A DNA stretch of 36,696 bases from Burkholderiales bacterium (lineage in GTDB: Bacteria > Pseudomonadota > Gammaproteobacteria > Burkholderiales > Burkholderiaceae_C), in NCBI GenBank assembly GCA_027484405.1, contig JAIXTA010000125.1, positions 1 through 36,696 of the forward strand, in the 5' to 3' direction. Positions 8,992-16,642 of the stretch are shown piece after piece. Position 1 is the first letter of the stretch. Each line of letters opens with the position of its first letter. The notes under the pieces were generated by a model. That model searched no databases. It had not been told where the DNA came from and saw only the letters and a list, made by a program, of their open reading frames with translations. The translations under genes and the position numbers were made by a program.

Positions 8992-11115
8992 TCAACGGCG
9001 CCTGCGCAACGCAAGCAGCGCCGCTGCCGCAAGCGCGAGTGCCGGCAGAACTGGGTCGGTGGGCATCGCCCGCGTGTCACCGTCTTGAATTCGGCTTCCG
9101 AGGCTGCAGCCACCACTGCTCTGCGCGGCGTTCGGCCGCGCCACGGTGGCGCTCAGGCGAATGGCCTGCGGGCTGCCACTCGCGGTGCTGGTAATGCCCA
9201 GGCGGCCGGTGTTCTCGCCAGCCGCGAGGGCGCTGAACGCCAGCACGAGTGTGCAGCGCCGTCCGGCGGCCAATGTGAAGCCATTGGTGCCGCACTCGCT
9301 GGAGGCATCGACGAAAAACGGCGCGCTGACTGTGATGCTGCCGATCAGCACATCGGCGTCCTGGGCGCTCAGGACCAGGGTGCGGGTCTCGCGTGTACCG
9401 GCCGAAACCACGCCCCAATCGACACGTTCGCCAGATTCGGCACGCAACACGCCGGGCGTCGGGCTGCCGACACCATCGAGACGGATCGCCGCAACCCCCG
9501 GTACGCCCAGATCGAGCGCTGCGCTCCTTGCGCCGATGCCCGAAGGCGCAAAGCGAAGATCAAATGTGCAGGTAGCGGCCGGATCGAGCGCGATCCCGGT
9601 GCGGCACCCAGACGCCGGGCCAATCGCGAAGTCTGCCGCATTCAGACCCGCAAGCTGCAGCGCGCCAAGTACCACGCGCGACGTACCGCCGTTGCGCAGT
9701 GTGAGCAGGATGCTGCGGTTCTCATTCAGCGGCGTGGTGCCAAAGTCGGCGCCTACCGGGCTGGCAAGGAGCACAGCCTGGCCGACGGGCACCCCCTCTC
9801 CTGTCAGTGCAACGGCGGGTTGGGCGCCGCTTGCATTGCTGGTGACGACGAGCTGTGCGCTTGCGGCACCCGCCTGTGCAGGCACATAGCCCAGCTCCAC
9901 GGTGCAACTCGCCCCCGGTGCGACAGGCGATGCCGAGCAGGTCTCGGCAATGACACTGAATGCCGCATTCGACACCGAGACGCGACTCACCGCCCAGGCG
10001 CTTCCGCCGATGTTGCTGAGCGTCAGGATCTGCGGCTTTGCGCTCTGCCCGATGATCACCTGGCCAAAGTCCAGGCGCGGACTCGATGCACGCCCGACCG
10101 GCGTGGATGGCGTCTGGCCGGTACCCAGCAAGCCAATTGCATTCAAGCCCCCGAGACCATCGTGGGTCACGCTCAATGTTGCGGCGCGGCTGCCCGCCGC
10201 GTCCGGCTGGAAGCTCAGCTGCATGGTGCAGGCGCTGCCCGGTGCGAGCGTGACGCCTGCTCGGCATGTCGACTCGGCTTGGCTGGTGAAGTCGTCCGTG
10301 CCGAACACGATGCTGCCGAGAGTGAGTGTGGCGTCGCCGGCATTCATGAGTGCCAGCGACCGGGGCTGCGACGCCGTGCCCAGTGGCAAGGTGCCAAAGC
10401 GAAGCGGCCCACCATCGATGCGCAAGACCGCGCCGGGACCGACCGTGGCATCCAGTCGGATGCTGCTCACGCCACCGGCAGCGTTGTGGTTGACGACCAG
10501 AAAGCCGGCGGCACTGGCGCTGCCGGCTGAGCTGACGTGGCGCAGGCCGAGCTGACACGCGTCCAGCGGCGCAATCGGCTGGTTCATGGCACAGGTTGAC
10601 CGTGCCGCGTCCAGCGCAAAACCGGTACCGGACACGCTGATTGCGTTGAGCAGCAGGGGGCGGCTGCCGGGATTGGCGATCAGGAGGCTTGCGAGGGCCG
10701 GCTGCCCGGAAGGCGCCGACAGGCGGACGGCCGCAGGCTCGATCTGGATCGCCGACACGCCACCCGCATCTGGATTGGCGATGTATGCAGCGATGTCGGT
10801 CAGGTCCTGCGTGGACAGCAGACCGTCAAGAAATCCCTTGCCGCCGCGATTGCTGGCAATCGCAAATGCGATCCCCGCCGGGCTCGCGCGCCCCCGAAAG
10901 CTGATGGATGGCGCCTGCGCGCTGCCATGGCAGCCGACACAGCTGCCGGCGTTGGGGCGAAGCGGCCACGCTGGGTTGGCATACACCGTCTGGTACTTGT
11001 CCGCGCCGGCAGCGGCGTCACCCGTCTGCGCCATCAGCGCAGGCGCAAGCGAGCACATGAGCGCAGGAACAAGAGCGAGGGCGGATCGGCGCCCCCAAGC
11101 GCGCAGGGCATGCAC
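8992..11115 (-). CDS. Secreted c-heme/choice-of-anchor D protein with JDVT-CTERM tail (larger paralog)
   Basis: A 707-residue exported protein with the same architecture as its downstream neighbour but five Ig-like modules rather than four. A signal peptide (about residues 1-30, ending ALMAQ) leads to a heme motif CVGCH (Cys59, Cys62, His63). The repeated choice-of-anchor D modules follow, each with paired cysteines. The tail has SSGGCS with Cys670, a DPVLP hydrophobic segment and terminal RRRR, a JDVT-CTERM-like signal. No ATG fits in frame; I chose the GTG at 11115, preceded by AAGGAT, just before the signal peptide. It lies 121 bp downstream of the mrtJ-type protease gene. The adjacency of a protease and two proteins with matching tails is the main evidence for a sorting pair. 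Confidence 0.87.
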   Translation of the reverse strand: MHALRAWGRRSALALVPALMCSLAPALMAQTGDAAAGADKYQTVYANPAWPLRPNAGSCVGCHGSAQAPSISFRGRASPAGIAFAIASNRGGKGFLDGLLSTQDLTDIAAYIANPDAGGVSAIQIEPAAVRLSAPSGQPALASLLIANPGSRPLLLNAISVSGTGFALDAARSTCAMNQPIAPLDACQLGLRHVSSAGSASAAGFLVVNHNAAGGVSSIRLDATVGPGAVLRIDGGPLRFGTLPLGTASQPRSLALMNAGDATLTLGSIVFGTDDFTSQAESTCRAGVTLAPGSACTMQLSFQPDAAGSRAATLSVTHDGLGGLNAIGLLGTGQTPSTPVGRASSPRLDFGQVIIGQSAKPQILTLSNIGGSAWAVSRVSVSNAAFSVIAETCSASPVAPGASCTVELGYVPAQAGAASAQLVVTSNASGAQPAVALTGEGVPVGQAVLLASPVGADFGTTPLNENRSILLTLRNGGTSRVVLGALQLAGLNAADFAIGPASGCRTGIALDPAATCTFDLRFAPSGIGARSAALDLGVPGVAAIRLDGVGSPTPGVLRAESGERVDWGVVSAGTRETRTLVLSAQDADVLIGSITVSAPFFVDASSECGTNGFTLAAGRRCTLVLAFSALAAGENTGRLGITSTASGSPQAIRLSATVARPNAAQSSGGCSLGSRIQDGDTRAMPTDPVLPALALAAAALLALRRRR

Positions 11116-11236
11116 GGCATATCCTTTTTGAACGGGTCGCCTGAACTTAGGTGCGCCCTGTGACATCCAGACTGCAAGCGTCGCTCCAAGCGCAATGCGT
11201 CGCCTGGGATTTACCCGCAGGTTCTTCCTTGGCGGC

Positions 11237-11689
11237 TCAGTGCAGGGGCATGAGCCGCATTGCCGCGAGCAGTGCGGCATTTGCCAGGGCGTGCAAGCAC
11301 ATCGCGGCAAGCAGCGATCTTTGCCGCGAGTAGCACAGGCCGATCAGCCACGCGGGGGCGGCTGTCAGGAGGCCGAAGGGATTCCACTGCGCGAGCGCAT
11401 GCAGCGTGCCAAAGACCAGTGCAACCCCTGCCGTCACGGGCGAGCGCCACCCGGAAGACGACGCAGGGAAGCGCTGGATCAGTGCCTCGTGCAAGCCCGC
11501 GCGCAGAAGCCACTCCTCGAGAACCGGGCTGACGGCCAGCAGGATGACGAGGCCCCATCCCTGCGACAGCGCGGCTGGAACCCGAATTCCCAAGGCTGCG
11601 GCAGCAAACGCACCTGCAACAAGCAGCACTGTCGTCGCGGCGATCAGCGCTCCTTGTTTGTTTCGAGGAGGGCTCGGAAGATCCGTCAT
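11237..11689 (-). CDS. mrtJ: CPBP-family intramembrane glutamic protease, MrtJ type
   Basis: A 150-residue polytopic membrane protein with the three CPBP (Abi/Rce1-like) motifs. These are the glutamate pair and arginine in VLEEWLLR (Glu58, Glu59, Arg63), FGTLH (His97) and HALAN (His133, Asn137). This protease group cleaves C-terminal sorting helices, and MrtJ is the member tied to JDVT-CTERM tails. Two proteins with such tails follow immediately downstream, which supports the specific call over a generic CPBP protease. The ATG at 11689 sits 5 bp after the preceding gene's stop, with GAGGT overlapping that stop. The protein is short for the CPBP family but contains the whole motif core. Confidence 0.86.
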   Translation of the reverse strand: MTDLPSPPRNKQGALIAATTVLLVAGAFAAAALGIRVPAALSQGWGLVILLAVSPVLEEWLLRAGLHEALIQRFPASSSGWRSPVTAGVALVFGTLHALAQWNPFGLLTAAPAWLIGLCYSRQRSLLAAMCLHALANAALLAAMRLMPLH

Positions 11690-11694
11690 TGACC

Positions 11695-12213
11695 TCAGGG
11701 CTTGGCCGGCTCCACCCATGGGACGCCCCAGTCGAAGAGCACCTTCCAGACCCCGGGCGCTTCCTGGCGCCAGATGCTGGTATAGGTGGCAATACGCTTG
11801 CCGCCGGCATCCAGCACCGGCCCCGCGCTGATGGCCAGTTCGCCGGAGTCGAGCACATGGACGCTTTCGGGTGCCCAGCTGAACGGCGCGGTTGGCGCCT
11901 CGAAATAGCGCTTCCAGAATCCCACGACGGCCGCTGGCCCGCGCAGCGGATTGCGCTCGCCGTCCGGACCGGATTTCCAGACCGTCTCCTTGGACAGGAA
12001 ACGCTCGAAGGCCGCCAGGTCGCGGTCAGCCATCGTTTTCGAAAACGCACGTTCGGCGTTGGCGACCTGCTGTTCCAGAAGGGCGCGTTCACTGAGGGTC
12101 ATGCCAGGGCTCACTCTCCGCGGTGGCGATGTGGCCTCCGTCGTCACGCTGATGGCACATCCAGCCAGAGCAGCCATCATTGCAGCCAGGCTCAGAGAAC
12201 GGGCGATATGCAT
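11695..12213 (-). CDS. Lipoprotein with NTF2/SnoaL-like (DUF4440) domain
   Basis: A 172-residue protein with a lipoprotein signal peptide (lipobox LAGC, about residue 18). An NTF2-like fold follows: the helix with LEQQVANAERAFSKTM resembles DUF4440 proteins, and the end has the typical YTSIWRQEAPGVWKVLFDWG beta-hairpin. No catalytic residues can be assigned; family members are ligand-binding or isomerase-like. The ATG at 12213 overlaps the end of the flavin reductase gene by 22 bp, and the stop is 5 bp before the mrtJ start. It is therefore tightly packed with the sorting protease gene, but a shared function is not demonstrated. Confidence 0.82.
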   Translation of the reverse strand: MHIARSLSLAAMMAALAGCAISVTTEATSPPRRVSPGMTLSERALLEQQVANAERAFSKTMADRDLAAFERFLSKETVWKSGPDGERNPLRGPAAVVGFWKRYFEAPTAPFSWAPESVHVLDSGELAISAGPVLDAGGKRIATYTSIWRQEAPGVWKVLFDWGVPWVEPAKP

Positions 12214-12824
12214 GGCGCTTGGGGCTCTGTGCTGAATGACTCGGTGGCAGCAAAGAAGCTGCCGCCGGCAATGTAGTGAATGCTCTGCAAGTGCTGGGGC
12301 AGGTCCTGGGGCGGATGCCAATGGCCGGTGCTGAACACGCGCTCATCGGCCCAGGCGTGTTTGACCTCGCCAATGAAGAGGTCGTAGGCCTGCTGGTTGT
12401 GCGGCTCCGGAATCACGCTGCACTCCAGCCAAGCCGTGCAGGCCTGCGGCAGTGGTGCGGCCTGGGCGCCTGCGAACCAGCTCAGCTGATACTGGCTGAA
12501 CTTGTCCATGCCCTCGGCGAGATCCGTAGCGCTCGTGCGGCCCACGGCCAGGGTCTGGGCGGCAAAGCCGCGCGTGGGCACGGCCAAGGTGAACTCGCCG
12601 GAGGCCTCCACCAGCTTGCGCGTCAGTGTGGCCTTGTCGATCACCACGCAGACCTTGGCCGGCGTGAAGTCCAGCGGCATCGACCATGCCGCAGCCATGA
12701 GGTTGTGGCGGCCGCCGTGGCTGCTGGACACCAGCACGGTCGGGCCGTGATTCATCAGCCGGTAGGCCTGGGCCAGCTCGACCGGCTTGACATGCTCAGG
12801 CCTGGGCATCTGCAGGGCGCTCAC
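12192..12824 (-). CDS. Flavin reductase family protein
   Basis: A 210-residue cytosolic FMN-binding protein of the flavin reductase/DIM6-NTAB type. Visible signatures are the N-terminal strand with GPTVLVSSSHGGRHNLMAAA, then a stretch with PAKVCVVIDKATLTRKLV, and a FTLAVPTRG segment. These contact FMN in the family. The GTG at 12824 is preferred because GGAGGAG lies a few bases upstream; the in-frame ATG at 12809 lacks one. With that start it overlaps the ABC exporter gene by 29 bp, indicating coupling. Substrate and electron donor are unknown. Placement above an FMN transferase system is suggestive but could be coincidental. Confidence 0.86.
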   Translation of the reverse strand: MSALQMPRPEHVKPVELAQAYRLMNHGPTVLVSSSHGGRHNLMAAAWSMPLDFTPAKVCVVIDKATLTRKLVEASGEFTLAVPTRGFAAQTLAVGRTSATDLAEGMDKFSQYQLSWFAGAQAAPLPQACTAWLECSVIPEPHNQQAYDLFIGEVKHAWADERVFSTGHWHPPQDLPQHLQSIHYIAGGSFFAATESFSTEPQAPCISPVL

Positions 12825-14652
12825 CCGACTCCTCCTCGATTGCGATCTCGATCTGCTGCAGCTGATACAGACGCTGGTAGATCCCGCCCTCGATCGCCAT
12901 CAGCTGCTCGTGCGGGCCCTGTTCGGCCAGGCGCCCGTGGTTCAGGACAATGATCCGGTCGGCGTCACGGATGGTGGACAGGCGATGGGCAATCGCCACT
13001 ACGGTCACCTTGCCACGCAGCGCTGCAAGGGCGAGCTGCACCTGCTGCTCGGTCTCACTGTCGATGTGGCTGGTGGCTTCGTCAAGGAACAGGATCTTCG
13101 GATCCCCGGCCAGTGCGCGGGCAATCGCCAGCAGCTGCTTCTGGCCGACGGACAGGCGTGCGCCGCCTTCGCCCAGCGCGGTGTCGTAGCCCTGCGGCAG
13201 CTGCAGCAGGAACTCGTGCGCCCGTGCAGCATGTGCGGCCGCCTCGATGCGCTCGGTGCTCAGGCCGCGGCCCATGTCGATGTTCTCGCGCGCGCTGGCC
13301 GCCAGCAGGAAGGGCTCCTGCGGCACCAGCCCCACTGCGCGGCGGAAGGCCTCATCGCCCAGCTGCATCAGCGGCTGGCCGTCGATCAGGATGGCGCCGG
13401 GTTCCGACTCATAGAAGCGCAGCAGCAGCGACAGCAGGGTGCTCTTGCCGCTGCCCGTGTGGCCGACGATGCCGTAGAAGCTGCCCGCCGGAATCTCCAG
13501 GTTGATCTGGTGCAGCACACGCACGGCAGGCGAGTAGCCGAAGTCCAGCGCACGGATGCTGATGGCGCCTGAACCTACTTCGCCGGCACTGTTCGCCTTG
13601 GGCGCCTCTGCCTCCTTGATGAGGTGGTTCACCCGCGCAGCCGATACGACGGACTGCTGCAGCACCGAGAACTGCATGGTGATCTGGATCAGCGGCTCTA
13701 CCACACGCGCGATGTAGCTGATGAAGGCATACAGCACGCCCACCTCCACTACGCTCAGGCCGCTGCCCGCGGCCTGACCGGAGCGCAGGCCGAAGACCAG
13801 GATCACCGCGCAGATCAGCAGCACGTTCAGAAAGTCGAGCGCTGGGCGAAGCAGCCAGGCATTGGCGCGCAGCTCTGCGAGGCGCGACTCATAGTGGCTC
13901 GCGTTGGTCTGCGCAAAGCGGCCCGAGAAGCGCAGCGATGCATTGCTGGCCTGGATGACGGGCATGCCGTTGATGGATTCGGCCATCTGCGCATTGATGT
14001 CGCTGCGCAGCTCGCGTGCACGGCTCACGGCCGGCGCGCTCCAGCGCTGGTACAGGGCCACGATGGCCACCACGGCAGGAATGAGCGTGGCCACGATCAG
14101 CATCAGTCGCCAGTCGAGGAAGGCCATCACGACGAGCATGCCGGCAAGCGCGATCACGCTGTCCAGCATCACGAAGAGCACCTGCACGTACAGACCCTTC
14201 ACGGACTCGGTGTCGTTGGTCACGCGGCTGACCAGCTGGCCGATGATCGCGCGGTCGAAGAAGCTCATCGGCAGCGCGAGCACGTGCGCATACACCTGCT
14301 CACGGATGCGCCGCACCGAGCGCATCGCTACGCCTGCCAGCCGTACCAGCTGCAGGTAGCGCAGCCAGCTCGCCAGGCAGCCGGCCAGCAGCGCACCACC
14401 GATGATGCCGGCCATGGCCCAGAGCTCGCCCTGGCGCGGCACGAGATAGGTGTCGATGAACCACTTGCCCAGCACCGGGCCCAGCGCTTCCAGGCCGGCA
14501 GCCAGCGCCAGCCAGAGCAGTCCGGCGCGCAGATGGCTGCGGTCGGGCTGAGCGGCCTTGAGCAGCAGATCGAAGGCCTCGCGGCGCTCCGCGGCCGTGG
14601 TGGGGCGGTGCTTCTCGTCGGCGACGCCGAGGTCTTCGTTGGAATCCGCCAT
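12796..14652 (-). CDS. mdlB: ABC exporter half-transporter, MdlB-like (consensus Walker B)
   Basis: A 618-residue ABC exporter subunit: six-helix transmembrane domain at about residues 40-340, then a nucleotide-binding domain. Walker A is GHTGSGKST (397-405). The signature motif is LSVGQ (500-504) and Walker B is ILFLDE with catalytic Glu525. The H-loop is in AIAHRLSTI. The partner subunit is encoded 6 bp upstream and has a degenerate Walker B, so the pair looks like a heterodimer with one full catalytic site. That is the arrangement of MdlAB-type multidrug or lipid exporters. The exported substrate cannot be read. The 3' end overlaps the flavin reductase gene. Confidence 0.92.
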   Translation of the reverse strand: MADSNEDLGVADEKHRPTTAAERREAFDLLLKAAQPDRSHLRAGLLWLALAAGLEALGPVLGKWFIDTYLVPRQGELWAMAGIIGGALLAGCLASWLRYLQLVRLAGVAMRSVRRIREQVYAHVLALPMSFFDRAIIGQLVSRVTNDTESVKGLYVQVLFVMLDSVIALAGMLVVMAFLDWRLMLIVATLIPAVVAIVALYQRWSAPAVSRARELRSDINAQMAESINGMPVIQASNASLRFSGRFAQTNASHYESRLAELRANAWLLRPALDFLNVLLICAVILVFGLRSGQAAGSGLSVVEVGVLYAFISYIARVVEPLIQITMQFSVLQQSVVSAARVNHLIKEAEAPKANSAGEVGSGAISIRALDFGYSPAVRVLHQINLEIPAGSFYGIVGHTGSGKSTLLSLLLRFYESEPGAILIDGQPLMQLGDEAFRRAVGLVPQEPFLLAASARENIDMGRGLSTERIEAAAHAARAHEFLLQLPQGYDTALGEGGARLSVGQKQLLAIARALAGDPKILFLDEATSHIDSETEQQVQLALAALRGKVTVVAIAHRLSTIRDADRIIVLNHGRLAEQGPHEQLMAIEGGIYQRLYQLQQIEIAIEEESGERPADAQA

Positions 14653-14658
14653 GGCCGT

Positions 14659-16479
14659 TCAGTCCTGATCCAGCGAGGCTTGCAGCTGCTGGTAGCGCCA
14701 CTGCCGCGCATACCAGCCGTCGTGCGCGAGCAGGGCGGCGTGATTGCCCTGCTCGACCACATGCCCTTCGCGCAGCACGAGGGTGTGATCGGCGTCGACC
14801 AGCGCGCTCAGGCGGTGGCCGATCACGATCAGCGTGCGTCCGGCGCGGGCTTGCTTCATATGCGAGAGGATTGCTGCTTCCGTGCCGGTGTCCACGGCAG
14901 AGAGGGCGTCGTCCAGGATCAGCAGCGGCGCATCGGCGAGCAGCGCGCGGGCAATCGCCACACGCTGGTTCTGCCCGCCGGACAGCGTGACGCCGCGTTC
15001 GCCCACCGGGGTGTCATAGCCGCGCGGCAGGCGCATGATGTCCTCGTGCACTGCAGCCAGACGGGCCACGCGCTCAACGTCTGCACGTGTGGCCTCCGGC
15101 TTGCCCAGGCGGATGTTGTCGGCCACGCTGGCGGTGAACAGGAAGGGCTCCTGGGAGACCCAGCTGATGGCGTCGCGCAGCGCCGCCAGCGAATAGTCGG
15201 ACAGGGGCAGGCCGCTCCAGCGCAGGCTGCCGTGGCTCGGGGCGTACTGGCGCAGCAGCAGGCGCACCAGCGTGGTCTTGCCCGCGCCGGTCGGCCCGAC
15301 GACGCCCAGCATCGCGCCGGGCTGCAGCGTGAAGCTGACCTGCTCCAACGCCGGACGGTGTTGCGTGGGGTAGGTGAAGCTCAGTGCGGCGGCCGTGATC
15401 TCGCCTGCCGGTACACGCGCCACCGTACCGGTGTCTTCGACCGTCAGCGGCTCGTGCAGCACCGGCCCGAGGCGTGCCCAGGCAGCCTTGCCGCGCTCGA
15501 TCAGCGACAGCACCCAGCCGGCGGCAAACATCGGCCAGATCAGGTTGCCCAGATAGAGCGAGAAGGTGGTCAGCTGGCCGACGGTGAGCTGTTCGTGCCA
15601 GATCAGGTAGCCGCCGTAGCCCAGCGTGATGGCCGTGGCCGCTGCAAGCGTGAAGCCCACGGCCGGCTCGTAGGCCGCTTCCCAGCGCTGGGCATCGAAG
15701 CTGGTGTCGGCCGCCTTGCCGGCGAGCTCGCTGAAGTGGCGCTCGCTGCGCGCTTCGAGGCCCAGTGCGCGCACGGTGCGTACGCCCGCAAAGGTCTCCT
15801 GCACATGCTCGTTGAGCTTGCTGAAACGATCCAGGGACTGCGCCCAGGCCTCGTGCACGTGCCGCGAGATGTGCCAGAACGCCAGCGCCATGAGCGGAAA
15901 GGGCAGCAGGGCAATCAGCGCAAGCCGCCAGTCCACGCCCAGGGTCATCATGGCGATCACGAGCACGAGCGTGAGCGTGCCGTCGAAGCCGGCAAGCATG
16001 GCCTCACCGGCCGTCATCTCGACGGCGTCGATGTCGTTGGTCGCATTGGCCATGAGATCACCTGTGCGACGTTGCTGGAAGAAGCGCGGCCCCTGGAGGG
16101 TCAAGCGGGTGTAGAGGCGGGTGCGCAGGGTCTGGCCCAGCTGGTAGGCGGCCGAAAACAGGTACAGGCGCCAACCGACGCGCAGGAAATAGATCGCAAT
16201 GCCGGCGGCCACCATCAGCGACAGTTCGTGCAGGAGCGCGGCCATCCCGATCTGCCGGCCCACGAGAGCATCGACCACGTGCCCTATCTGTCGCGGCAGC
16301 CAAACGGTGAGGATGGCGACCCCGGTGAGCATCAGGCCAGCGATCAGATAGGCGCGCCAGTGCTCGCGAACAAAGGCGCCCAGCAGGCTGCTCAGGCCCT
16401 TGGCGACGATAGGGTCCGGCAGCTGTGCGGGCGAGGAACTGGAGGAGGAGGCGCCGATCGCGTGGTCTTGAGCGCTCAT
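14659..16479 (-). CDS. mdlA: ABC exporter half-transporter, MdlA-like (degenerate catalytic Glu)
   Basis: A 606-residue ABC exporter subunit with a transmembrane domain at about residues 40-335 and an NBD. Walker A is GPTGAGKTT (395-403) and the signature is canonical LSGGQ (499-503). Walker B reads LLILDDALSAVD, in which Asp524 replaces the catalytic glutamate, as in E. coli MdlA and other asymmetric exporters. Residues 10-20 form a serine run. I used the ATG at 16479; the open frame upstream lies in the divergent intergenic region. The gene is followed 6 bp later by its MdlB-like partner. Divergent transcription with the hybrid kinase leaves 163 bp for promoters of both. Confidence 0.92.
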   Translation of the reverse strand: MSAQDHAIGASSSSSSPAQLPDPIVAKGLSSLLGAFVREHWRAYLIAGLMLTGVAILTVWLPRQIGHVVDALVGRQIGMAALLHELSLMVAAGIAIYFLRVGWRLYLFSAAYQLGQTLRTRLYTRLTLQGPRFFQQRRTGDLMANATNDIDAVEMTAGEAMLAGFDGTLTLVLVIAMMTLGVDWRLALIALLPFPLMALAFWHISRHVHEAWAQSLDRFSKLNEHVQETFAGVRTVRALGLEARSERHFSELAGKAADTSFDAQRWEAAYEPAVGFTLAAATAITLGYGGYLIWHEQLTVGQLTTFSLYLGNLIWPMFAAGWVLSLIERGKAAWARLGPVLHEPLTVEDTGTVARVPAGEITAAALSFTYPTQHRPALEQVSFTLQPGAMLGVVGPTGAGKTTLVRLLLRQYAPSHGSLRWSGLPLSDYSLAALRDAISWVSQEPFLFTASVADNIRLGKPEATRADVERVARLAAVHEDIMRLPRGYDTPVGERGVTLSGGQNQRVAIARALLADAPLLILDDALSAVDTGTEAAILSHMKQARAGRTLIVIGHRLSALVDADHTLVLREGHVVEQGNHAALLAHDGWYARQWRYQQLQASLDQD

Positions 16480-16642
16480 GAGTGCAGTGTAGCCAGCGAA
16501 TTGCGACGTTTTCACCCATGCACGAAGCAGCTTCGTCGCCCCTGGTCGGCCTAGGGGTTCAAGCCGAGGCAGGGGGGCGCGAAGAACTCGGCGAGAATCA
16601 GGCCCACTTGCCCGGTAAACACAGACGAGACGGTTCGCCGCC

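Noticed and set aside
13624-16554. Open plus-strand frame of 976 codons opposite the ABC exporter genes
   Set aside because: Antisense shadow; the minus strand has all ABC motifs in two complete genes.
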